The translations under genes were made by a program, and so were the position numbers. Below, in pieces: positions 1-6,925 of a stretch of 9,035 bases of DNA. A model generated the notes under the pieces. That model had not been told where the DNA came from, did no database searches, and saw nothing but the letters and a program-made list of their open reading frames with translations. The DNA is taken from contig JAUNWB010000037.1 in assembly GCA_030540535.1 (NCBI GenBank), positions 1 to 9,035 of the forward strand. Direction: 5' to 3'. Each line of letters starts with the position of its first letter. Positions within the stretch are counted from its first letter, which is position 1. The stretch comes from Elusimicrobiales bacterium (GTDB taxonomy: Bacteria > Elusimicrobiota > Elusimicrobia > Elusimicrobiales > Elusimicrobiaceae).

Positions 1-2945
1 TTGGCGGAATCGTTCGTTTCTCTGAAATTTTCCACCGAACCGTACAGATAATTAAATACGCGCAGGCCGTCGCCGGAACGGTCGGAGAAAATAGGTTCGT
101 AATTGGAGTTATCCACGTTGTTGATGCCGGCCACGGCAAATTCGTCAGGGTCCACGCCGTCCTGCACGTTCCACGCGGTGCCGGACAAAGACACGTTGGC
201 GATTTTAATCTGCCCGCTCATCTTTTGGCCTTTTTTAAGCGTAATACGCAAATGGCGCACCGCCGTCCACTGGGATTTATCCTGAATCAGCAGCGGGGCG
301 GTGTAGGTTCGCCAGGAGGTATTGTCCGCCGTATACCCGTTGGCCGAGGTAAGGCCGTCAATGTCGCGCAGCAAGGGGTCGGCAAACCCGAAGTTACCTT
401 CGCGCGGGATATCCTCCGCGTCGTACTTGCCGTTGCCGTTCAAATCCTGCGTATCGATGCGTCCGTTCGGCTGGGTTTCGGGGTTATACACGTTGTTTAC
501 AAACGGGTTATAGCGTTCTTCCGTGCCGTCCGGGTTGGTGAACAGCCAGCCGATGTCTTCGTTCGGGGCCAGGCTGTTGCGGCAGTCGACGTCTTCCGTT
601 TTCGGCACACCCGTGCCGCACTGGGTATCCATACCTAAAGAGCTGTCGGAATATTCCGAAATGTTACCGAACGTAAAGTTTACCTGCGGGCCGCCTTCTT
701 CGCCGAGCATGGTCAGTTCGAAAGAGGTCTTGTCCGACAGGTCGATACCGCTTTCGCTTAACGGGTAGACGATGGAAACTTCGTCGCGCCCGTCGAAATT
801 AACGCCTTGGGAAAAGTCGTAATTCAAGATAAGCACCTGTTGTTTGTCGTTGTAATTGGCGATGGAGTTCGGGTTGATTTCCAGCGACGGCAGGTCCTGC
901 GTGTCCCAATGGATGGCGTTTAAGAAGGAGGGTTTGCTGTTCGGGTTGGAAGCGATGATCCAGTCCCTGAAAATGCGCGAGCCGGACACCTGTTCATTCG
1001 TTTCGTTCATGCTGTCCACCATCGCATAGCCGAACAGGTTTTGGTTCTTTTTACTTTTGGCCACTTCCGCGCTGAAGTCCACCGACAGCGGCTCAGCCAG
1101 TTTAATGTCCTTCCCGTTCACGTCGGCCCCGTACACCAGCAGTTCTTTGGAATACGAACCCACCTGCGGAACGGTGGAAGGTTTGTCGCTGCTTTCCTGC
1201 AGAACGGTGGCGCCCATGACGATTTTATCAAACAGTTTATAATCCAGGCGGCCGCCCAAAACGGAGTTGTTGGAGCTGGAGCCGGTGGTCGTATCGTACG
1301 TAATGTCGATCACGGAGTTTTCGGTAATTTCGTCGCCTTTGTAGAACGTGATAAAGCCGGAGGTGTAGTCGATATAATAATCGTTATTGCGCACGAGTTC
1401 GCGGCCGTTTAGTTTGACGCTTTCGGACTGGACGACGATGTCCGACTCGATAAAATACGTTTTAACCGTGGACTCGTATTGAATTTGAAACGTGCGGTTG
1501 CGCGACGAAACAGGCGTTACGTTATACAGCCCCAAATCGTCGGTCATGCGGCTTTGGAGTTCAAAAATACCGGTGTTAAAATCCACTTCAATCGTAGCCG
1601 GATACACCTGCCGCGGCGAGGCGGACGGCCCCACTTCCTGCCCGTTGGCGTCCATTAGGCGCAGGATGAAATTGCCTTTGCCGTTGTCCTGCGTGATTTT
1701 CTGCGCGCCGATGTTGTAAAACGTTTTGATTTCCAGCTTGCTGGCGCTTTCGTCCGCGTTGCTGCCCCAGACTTTATCGTTTTCCGTTTTAATCAGTTTA
1801 ATGGTGTTCGGCGTGGCGCCCGTGGAGCTGAGCCACTCGCCGCGCGAGTTGCGGTAGTCTACGGCGATGACGCTCTCGGCCGAGATGGAACGTTTAAACG
1901 TAATAATGCCGCGCGAATAATCCACCGTATAGTCCACACCGCGGGTAAGCAGCTGCCACTGGGTGGAATAACGGTCGGTGCCCAGGTAGTCGGTGGCGTC
2001 TTTGGTTATGGGAACGTAATCGGAAGACGTGGTGTTGCTGTCCAGGTAAATTTCTTCCGAACCGGGTGAAATGTTGCCCACGGCCGCGCGCCACGCGTCG
2101 TAAGCGTCCACACTGTCCGACGGGTGAATGTTGCCGCCGAACGTTAAATCGTAATACGTGCGGCGGATGTAGCCCGTATCCGCCAGCGTGACGATTTCCG
2201 ACACGCTGCTCCCCACGAATTGCTTTTGCTTGCTGGAACCCTTCGTCTGCGAACCGATTAAATACAGGTTGGCGTTTTTATGCTGCAGGTGCATTTTGGC
2301 ACCGAACAGCTGTTTTTGGTAGGCGATAAATTCCGTCTGCGGCAAAGACAAATCCAAATCCCCAAATTCGGCCAGCTGCACCAATTCCCCGGGTTTGCCG
2401 CGGTAGGCGACGGAGATGGTTTTTTCCTCTTCGCGCTGGTCGTCGTAATCGATATCCACGAACACGCGGTCCATAATTTTACCCTGCATTTTAAGCTGCA
2501 GTTCCTGGTTCATTTCCATGGAACTTTCGTTGCGGTCTTCGATATCGTTGTTCGGGTCTTCTTTATACCGTTTGGCGGCCAGCTTAAAACCCAGCACGTA
2601 ACGGCCCGTCAGCGCGATGCTGGTGCCGTATAACGGCAGTGAAAGCGTAGGGTTTAAAAGGGTAAGGTCGGGGATGGGTTCCGGCTCTTTATCCAGGCGG
2701 TACGCCCCTTCCACAGCCGTAACGGCCTGGCGCCAAAATTCGTTGGTATAGCGCAACAGGTCGGCGTCGTCCGGCGGGTCTTCCAGGGCGAGTTCTTCTT
2801 CCCGTTTGGCGGCCTGTTCTTCCTGAAAAATGGAATATTGCTCTTTATCCACCAGGCTGTACGGCAGCGTTTCCGCGCCCGCCGGGGGAGCGAAAACAAA
2901 CTGGAGGACCAAAAGCAGGGCAACAGGCAGCCGCAGTATTTTCAT
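1..2945 (-). CDS. Giant SprA/Sov-like cell-surface protein, N-terminal part (C-terminus beyond window)
   Basis: An uninterrupted reading frame of 981 codons runs from the ATG at 2945 off the left edge, so the protein is partial. Residues 1-24 form a signal peptide (MKIL start, hydrophobic core, ending AGA before Glu). Residues about 143-230 resemble the N-terminal region of SprA: an ELQLKMQGKIMDRVFVDIDY stretch, then GELVQLAEFGDLDLSLP, then QKQLFGAKMHLQ. Later come two similar modules, DYTVDYSRGIITF (about 337-349) and DYYIDYTSGFITF (about 524-536). Residues 828-845 hold an EF-hand/dockerin-like acidic loop (DLNGNGKYDAED). Residues about 878-925 resemble SprA segments of the type W-Y...RHLRITL...IKIANVSLSG. 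In Bacteroidota SprA is the roughly 2,400-residue outer-membrane channel of type 9 secretion, so over half of this protein may lie outside the window. The SprA assignment rests on remembered family patterns. A large surface beta-protein of another function is the main alternative. GAGG lies 14 nt before the ATG, an unusually long spacing. Confidence 0.8.
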   Translation of the reverse strand, partial: MKILRLPVALLLVLQFVFAPPAGAETLPYSLVDKEQYSIFQEEQAAKREEELALEDPPDDADLLRYTNEFWRQAVTAVEGAYRLDKEPEPIPDLTLLNPTLSLPLYGTSIALTGRYVLGFKLAAKRYKEDPNNDIEDRNESSMEMNQELQLKMQGKIMDRVFVDIDYDDQREEEKTISVAYRGKPGELVQLAEFGDLDLSLPQTEFIAYQKQLFGAKMHLQHKNANLYLIGSQTKGSSKQKQFVGSSVSEIVTLADTGYIRRTYYDLTFGGNIHPSDSVDAYDAWRAAVGNISPGSEEIYLDSNTTSSDYVPITKDATDYLGTDRYSTQWQLLTRGVDYTVDYSRGIITFKRSISAESVIAVDYRNSRGEWLSSTGATPNTIKLIKTENDKVWGSNADESASKLEIKTFYNIGAQKITQDNGKGNFILRLMDANGQEVGPSASPRQVYPATIEVDFNTGIFELQSRMTDDLGLYNVTPVSSRNRTFQIQYESTVKTYFIESDIVVQSESVKLNGRELVRNNDYYIDYTSGFITFYKGDEITENSVIDITYDTTTGSSSNNSVLGGRLDYKLFDKIVMGATVLQESSDKPSTVPQVGSYSKELLVYGADVNGKDIKLAEPLSVDFSAEVAKSKKNQNLFGYAMVDSMNETNEQVSGSRIFRDWIIASNPNSKPSFLNAIHWDTQDLPSLEINPNSIANYNDKQQVLILNYDFSQGVNFDGRDEVSIVYPLSESGIDLSDKTSFELTMLGEEGGPQVNFTFGNISEYSDSSLGMDTQCGTGVPKTEDVDCRNSLAPNEDIGWLFTNPDGTEERYNPFVNNVYNPETQPNGRIDTQDLNGNGKYDAEDIPREGNFGFADPLLRDIDGLTSANGYTADNTSWRTYTAPLLIQDKSQWTAVRHLRITLKKGQKMSGQIKIANVSLSGTAWNVQDGVDPDEFAVAGINNVDNSNYEPIFSDRSGDGLRVFNYLYGSVENFRETNDSA

Positions 2946-2969
2946 AGGGGGAAAAAATACCTCATTATT

Positions 2970-3005
2970 TCATTCTATAATATTTACCCCCTTGTATAAC
3001 GGTAA
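2970..3005 (-). promoter_or_regulatory. Candidate promoter of the SprA-like gene
   Basis: On the minus strand a weak -35 (TTACCG, 3005-3000) is separated by 17 nt from a good -10 (TATTAT, 2982-2977). Transcription would start near 2970, giving a leader of about 25 nt before the ATG at 2945. It lies downstream of the protease terminator, which makes an independent transcription unit reasonable. The -35 is poor, so this is tentative. Confidence 0.35.
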
Positions 3006-3024
3006 AAATACATTTTCCCCATAC

Positions 3025-3055
3025 AAAAAAGGAGGCCCGGAGAAGGGCCTCCTTT
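3025..3055 (-). terminator. Intrinsic terminator of the protease gene
   Basis: On the minus strand GGAGGCCC (3052-3045) pairs with GGGCCTCC (3038-3031) around a 6-nt loop, and a run of six T (3030-3025) follows directly. It starts 23 nt after the protease stop codon and separates that gene from the SprA-like gene. The flanking AAA/TTT extends the stem by up to 3 bp. Confidence 0.9.
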
Positions 3056-3077
3056 CCCAAATTTTTCGGAACCTTAT

Positions 3078-4157
3078 TTAGGGCACTCTAAAAAGGACAA
3101 CATGCGAAAAAACGCGGCCGCGGTGGACCTCAAATTCAATCACGTCCCCGGAGCGCACATCCACAAACACGTTTTCCAGCCGGGCCGCATCCAACGCTTC
3201 CCGGTAAGTGGGAAAATCAATTTTCTCCAACATTGAACCGTCCGGCGTTTTATGGGCGATGTAACCAACGCTTTCCCCCCTGCCCAACTCAAGCGCCGGG
3301 TAGCCGAATACGCTAAAAGTATAGGGTTCGTATCTCCCGTTCTCATAATTTCTCAGCAGCCAGGAAAGAGATTTGCGCGCGTCTATGGCGAATAACTCCT
3401 CGTTTCCGCCCGCGCGTCCGCCGTAAATACCCGTTACCAGGCCGTTCTCGTCTATCACGGGCGCGCCGCACATGCCTTCCAAATACGCCACGTCTTCCGT
3501 GCGGGTTAACGCAATTTTCATGCCGTAGGCCGATTCCACGGACAAACCTTTGGCCAGTTCAAAACCCGGAGCGTCATACGGGCGTCCCCACATAAAAAGA
3601 AGACTTCCCTCTTCCGGCGGATGGGCCGATACCCCCAGCGGACGCACAAAACGCCCGGCGGAAGCAGGCAGTTCCACTAACGATACGTCCGGCGCGTTCA
3701 CGCCGAAAATCCCCCCGGCCGAAACAGTAAGCCCGGTATAATCCACCGCTATCCCATCCGGGCGGAATAAACGCACGCTGACCCGTTTGCCGGCAGAACC
3801 CGTCACGTGGTAAGCCGACACCGCATACAACCGTCCGGACGCGGAACGGATAACAAACCCGCTGCCCAGCGCGAATCCTTCCGAATCCAACGGCAGGGCC
3901 AGCGAGGGAAAAACGGTCTTGGGCACACTTACATGCTGCAAGGAACTCCACGGAACGGCCGGCGTTAAAAAACGAACTTGCTTCGGAACGGCGGCGGGCT
4001 GGGAAGGCGCTTTGCGGCGCCAGGCAGATAATCTACGCAAAATTCCCTCTTCCACACGGCGCACCAACGGTAAAGAAGACAGGGGCGTCACCGGGCGGCC
4101 GGCATATGCCGGAAGCGAAAAGCAAACCAATAAAAAACTTAAAAACCAAATCCGCAT
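3078..4157 (-). CDS. Exported trypsin-fold (PA clan) protease with cysteine in the nucleophile position
   Basis: The chosen start, ATG at 4157, gives 359 residues beginning with a clear signal peptide (residues 1-19, hydrophobic core, LPAYA then G). A longer in-frame TTG start at 4247 would bury this signal behind 30 residues and is less likely. The protease core shows GSGFVI (98-103), the AYHVTG box with His117, the APDVSLVEL box with Asp157, and GMCGAPV at 228-234. The last is where S1-type proteases carry G-x-S-G-x-P; here the codon is TGC, so Cys230 replaces the serine. Residues about 275-359 form a C-terminal extension I do not recognise. In PA-clan proteases the three positions form the catalytic triad, and cysteine nucleophiles there are typical of viral 3C-like enzymes. 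Activity is therefore plausible but unproven, and an inactive homologue is possible. The product should be periplasmic or surface-exposed. The substrate is unknown. Confidence 0.85.
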   Translation of the reverse strand: MRIWFLSFLLVCFSLPAYAGRPVTPLSSLPLVRRVEEGILRRLSAWRRKAPSQPAAVPKQVRFLTPAVPWSSLQHVSVPKTVFPSLALPLDSEGFALGSGFVIRSASGRLYAVSAYHVTGSAGKRVSVRLFRPDGIAVDYTGLTVSAGGIFGVNAPDVSLVELPASAGRFVRPLGVSAHPPEEGSLLFMWGRPYDAPGFELAKGLSVESAYGMKIALTRTEDVAYLEGMCGAPVIDENGLVTGIYGGRAGGNEELFAIDARKSLSWLLRNYENGRYEPYTFSVFGYPALELGRGESVGYIAHKTPDGSMLEKIDFPTYREALDAARLENVFVDVRSGDVIEFEVHRGRVFSHVVLFRVP

Positions 4158-4193
4158 GTTTATATTATACCTTGCCCCCGTACTGTTTGCCAG
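4157..4193 (-). promoter_or_regulatory. Promoter of the protease gene, apparently leaderless
   Basis: On the minus strand CTGGCA (4193-4188, four of six matches to TTGACA) and a perfect TATAAT (4169-4164) are 18 nt apart. Six bases (ATAAAC) separate the -10 from the ATG, so the predicted first transcribed base is the A of the start codon at 4157. No Shine-Dalgarno sequence precedes the ATG, which agrees with a leaderless mRNA. Confidence 0.6.
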
Positions 4194-4275
4194 GGCAAAA
4201 AGACCCAGGCGCCCCTTCCCCAAAAGGCCCGCTTCCCTGCGCAACAACCACGCATTTTTTTCGCCCGAGAACGTC

Positions 4276-4297
4276 TATATTTTAGTAAAATAAAAAT
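4276..4297 (+). promoter_or_regulatory. Candidate -10 elements of the lptFG operon
   Basis: TATATT (4276-4281) and TAAAAT (4286-4291) both resemble -10 boxes upstream of the ATG at 4298. The first would leave a leader of about 10 nt. The second would place the start of transcription exactly on the ATG. Neither has a good -35 at normal spacing; the upstream sequence is a T run (4255-4261). No Shine-Dalgarno sequence is visible before the start codon. Confidence 0.4.
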
Positions 4298-5392
4298 ATG
4301 CACATAAGCATATTCACCCGCTACATCGCCAAAAGCCTCATCACTTTCTTTGCGGGAGTGGTGGGTATTTTGACGTTTGTTATCTTCATGAATTACTTTA
4401 TCCGCGTGCTGGACCTCGCCATGACTTACGGCGCCAGCTTCGGGTGGATTGTTTCGTCTTTGCTTCATATTCTGCCGGACATTTTTTGTTTAAGTGCGCC
4501 GATGTCCTTCCAAATCGCCATTCTGCTTACGCTTACCAACATGAGCGAACAAGGGGAACTGATTGCCCTGCGCGCGGCCGGATTTTCGTTTAAAGAAATC
4601 ATCCGTCCGCTGCTCGCGTGCGCGGTGGCGTTAAGCGCGCTGCTCATTTTTATCGGCAACTGGGGCGCGCCGCACAGCTACAAACGCTTCAGCGAACTGC
4701 GCGACCAGGCGCGCAGCAAAATCACCAAAGTTACCCTGGAACCGCAAACTTTTATCAACTTGGGAGAATGGGATTTATACCTGGAAAAGCTGGACCCGGA
4801 AACCAACCTGGCGGGGCTGATTCACCTGATTAAAAAGAACGATGAGGGCGCGCTCAGCACCAAAGTAAACGCCAACTCCGGCAAAGTGATTCTGAGCGAT
4901 ACCGCCGTCGGCCTGCAGCTTAAAGACGGGCAAATGCAGCGCGTGGACGACAAAGACCCCACCTCCTTCATCGCCGCCAATTTTGAAGATTACACGATGA
5001 GCATCTCGCTTTTAAAAGAACGTACCCGCCGCCTGCGTATGGGCGAACTGACCACCACCGGCCTTATCCGCCGCTTAAAAAACGACCCGCTGGACGAAGA
5101 AACCGCTAACGAATACCGCACCGGCATCAGCATGCGCAACGTGCTGGCGCTGTCACCCGTTATTATGCTGTTTCTCAGCTGCCCGATCGGGTTCTCTTTC
5201 GGCAAACGCACCAACAAAGGCTGGGGCATGCTGTTTAGTGTGGTGATTATTTTCGGATTTTATTTGCTGTTAACGCTGGGGCTTTCGTTAGGGAAAAAAT
5301 ACCCGGTACTGGCGTACCCCAGCCCGTGGCTGCCCGTTGTGGTGGGGCTGTTTGCGGCCCGCTGGCTGTGGAAAAAGAGGCTTAACATCTAA
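4298..5392 (+). CDS. lptF: LptF/LptG (YjgP/YjgQ) family LPS export permease, first copy
   Basis: This 364-residue protein has the YjgP/YjgQ layout. Three N-terminal membrane segments lie at about 12-36, 50-80 and 100-121. A soluble domain of about 150 residues follows, expected to be periplasmic with a beta-jellyroll fold. Three C-terminal segments lie at about 277-300, 308-332 and 338-358. The conserved cytoplasmic loop between segments 2 and 3 is present (SEQGELIALRAAGFS, 83-97). In the family this loop couples to the LptB ATPase, and LptB2FG extracts LPS from the inner membrane and passes it to LptC/LptA. No lptB, lptA or lptC lies in this window. The F rather than G assignment rests on first position in the tandem and is not certain. 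The gene ends by overlapping the next one by one base (TAATG). There is no visible ribosome binding site. Confidence 0.88.
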   Translation: MHISIFTRYIAKSLITFFAGVVGILTFVIFMNYFIRVLDLAMTYGASFGWIVSSLLHILPDIFCLSAPMSFQIAILLTLTNMSEQGELIALRAAGFSFKEIIRPLLACAVALSALLIFIGNWGAPHSYKRFSELRDQARSKITKVTLEPQTFINLGEWDLYLEKLDPETNLAGLIHLIKKNDEGALSTKVNANSGKVILSDTAVGLQLKDGQMQRVDDKDPTSFIAANFEDYTMSISLLKERTRRLRMGELTTTGLIRRLKNDPLDEETANEYRTGISMRNVLALSPVIMLFLSCPIGFSFGKRTNKGWGMLFSVVIIFGFYLLLTLGLSLGKKYPVLAYPSPWLPVVVGLFAARWLWKKRLNI

Positions 5393-6483
5393 TGCACACG
5401 CAGCTTATTTACAAATACATCGCCAAAAAATTCTGGGGGCCGTTCTGTTTTGCCCTCGGCGTATTTGCCGCCCTGGTAATGCTGGGGGATACGTTTGAAA
5501 AAATGAAAAACCTCAGCAACGGCGTAGCTACCATTTGGGACGTACTGACCTATTCGCTTTTAACTTTCCCCAACTGGCTGACCACCATTATGCCCGTGGC
5601 GTGTTTACTGGGCTCCATCTCCGTCATTTCGGAAATGGTTTCCAACGGCGAATGGACCGCCTGCATCGCTGGCGGCTTCTCCCCCCGCCAGCTGTTCAAG
5701 CCCGTCATCGCCTGTATTTTAACGGTAGTCGGGCTGACTATGCTCATGCAGGAATTTATCGTCCCCCCGCTGCTTGCCAAAGCCGACACCGTTTTTTATA
5801 CGCGTTTAAAACCTATCCCGAATTACAATCAAGCGCTGGAACCCAACGTCATCATCAAAGTGGCTCCCACGCAAATGCTGTTTGCAAAAGAGGTGGACCT
5901 GGGCAACGGAACGATGACAAAAGTATCACTCGACACGTACAACGACGCCTGGGATATCGCTGAGCAAATCGTGGCGGAACAAATGGTATGGAACAAAGAA
6001 GCCAACCGCTGGATGTTTACCAACGGGCTTTTGCGCACGTTTACGGGGCCGACAAACACCTCCGAAGAACGCTTTGACGCAAAAGACGCGCCGATTTCCA
6101 TCCGTCCCAATCAAATGTCCATCAGCCAGGTGGAAGAAAAGCTGATGAGCATCCGCGATTTAACCAAAAGAATCAACTTTCACAAACGAACAGGCATTTC
6201 GTTCTATTCCGCCGAAACCACCCGGCAATCCAAATTCGCCACGCCGTTCGTTACGGTAATTATGTGCCTGCTGGGCATGCCGTTTGCCATCAGTTCTCGC
6301 CGGAAAAGTAAGATTTTAAACATTATCGCGTCCATGGTAATTGCGTTTGCGTTTTGGTCGTTTATTTCCATGTGTACGGCCGTCGGCGTAAACGGATACG
6401 TAAACCCGTTTGTAGCGGGCTGGGGACCGGTGTTATTTTTTGCGGTAGTGGTGTTTTTCGAATTTAAGTGGATGAGGCTGTAA
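5392..6483 (+). CDS. lptG: LptF/LptG family LPS export permease, second copy
   Basis: This 363-residue protein has the same architecture as its upstream neighbour: membrane segments at about 14-34, 52-82 and 102-125, a soluble middle domain to about residue 280, then three more segments near the C-terminus ending in FEFKWMRL. The coupling loop is recognisable but altered (GEWTACIAGGFSPRQLFKP, 86-104), lacking the usual ALRAAG run. The ATG shares its A with the upstream stop codon, indicating translational coupling. A weak AAAGAGG lies about 11 nt before it. Tandem lptF-lptG is the usual bacterial arrangement, and the two products form the transmembrane heterodimer of the LPS transporter. The G designation is by position. 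Pairing with the first gene is inferred from the overlap. Confidence 0.87.
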   Translation: MHTQLIYKYIAKKFWGPFCFALGVFAALVMLGDTFEKMKNLSNGVATIWDVLTYSLLTFPNWLTTIMPVACLLGSISVISEMVSNGEWTACIAGGFSPRQLFKPVIACILTVVGLTMLMQEFIVPPLLAKADTVFYTRLKPIPNYNQALEPNVIIKVAPTQMLFAKEVDLGNGTMTKVSLDTYNDAWDIAEQIVAEQMVWNKEANRWMFTNGLLRTFTGPTNTSEERFDAKDAPISIRPNQMSISQVEEKLMSIRDLTKRINFHKRTGISFYSAETTRQSKFATPFVTVIMCLLGMPFAISSRRKSKILNIIASMVIAFAFWSFISMCTAVGVNGYVNPFVAGWGPVLFFAVVVFFEFKWMRL

Positions 6484-6499
6484 TCCGTCCGTTTTACAT

Positions 6500-6540
6500 A
6501 AAAAAGAGCCCCGGAGCGTTCCGCGCCCCGGGGTTTTTAT
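6500..6540. terminator. Bidirectional terminator between lptG and the receiver gene
   Basis: CCCCGG (6509-6514) pairs with CCGGGG (6528-6533), with inner GCG/CGC pairing around a TTC loop. The plus strand continues with TTTTT (6534-6538). On the minus strand the stem is followed by a T run from the A-rich stretch 6500-6505. It sits between convergent genes and can serve both. Confidence 0.85.
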
Positions 6541-6555
6541 TATGTTACAAACAGG

Positions 6556-6918
6556 CTACATCCCGCATACATGCCGGATGGCCGCCAGCAGCTCGTCGGT
6601 ATCAAACGGTTTATACAACACGCCGTCCGCACCCAGCCGCTGGGCTTCGGCCAAAATAGTGTCTTGCCTAAGGCCGGTTACCATCAAGGCTTTTACGCGC
6701 GGATATTTACGTTTGAGTTCGGCTAAAATATCCAATCCGTTTTCCGTCGGAAAGAAAATATCCAGCAGGATAAGGTCCGCGCCGGTTTCTTCCATTTTGG
6801 CGCGCAATTCGGCCGAGCCTCCGGCCTCAAACGCCACCTCAAAGCCGGACGATTCCAGCACGTTGCGGATAGCCGAACGCAAAATAACGGAATCATCCAC
6901 CAGCGCAATTCTTATCAT
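6556..6918 (-). CDS. Stand-alone CheY-like response regulator receiver domain
   Basis: The 120 residues make one receiver domain with no output domain. The acidic pair Asp8-Asp9, phospho-acceptor Asp53 (LILLDIFFP), Thr81 (ALMVTG) and Lys103 (YKPF) occupy the standard positions. The domain should therefore accept a phosphoryl group from a histidine kinase and signal by protein contact. The residue pair after the acceptor is Phe-Phe-Pro rather than the common Met-Pro, a minor deviation. It follows the phosphohexomutase gene by 7 nt. Its AGGA ribosome binding sequence (6927-6924) overlaps the TAG stop of that gene, so translation is probably coupled. No cognate kinase, methyl-accepting protein or flagellar gene lies in the window. 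The output (chemotaxis, pilus motility or other) cannot be told from the sequence. Confidence 0.92.
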   Translation of the reverse strand: MIRIALVDDSVILRSAIRNVLESSGFEVAFEAGGSAELRAKMEETGADLILLDIFFPTENGLDILAELKRKYPRVKALMVTGLRQDTILAEAQRLGADGVLYKPFDTDELLAAIRHVCGM

Positions 6919-6925
6919 AAATGTC

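Noticed and set aside
225..638. Plus-strand open frame of 137 codons
   Set aside because: It lies entirely within the 981-codon minus-strand SprA-like frame, which has a signal peptide and family-like motifs. The plus-frame protein has no recognisable domain.
1041..1412. Plus-strand open frame of 123 codons
   Set aside because: It is an antisense shadow of the SprA-like gene, with no ribosome binding site or recognisable motif.
4158..4247. N-terminal extension of the protease from a TTG codon at 4247
   Set aside because: It would place 30 residues before a clear signal peptide and span the best promoter in the region. The ATG at 4157 fits better.
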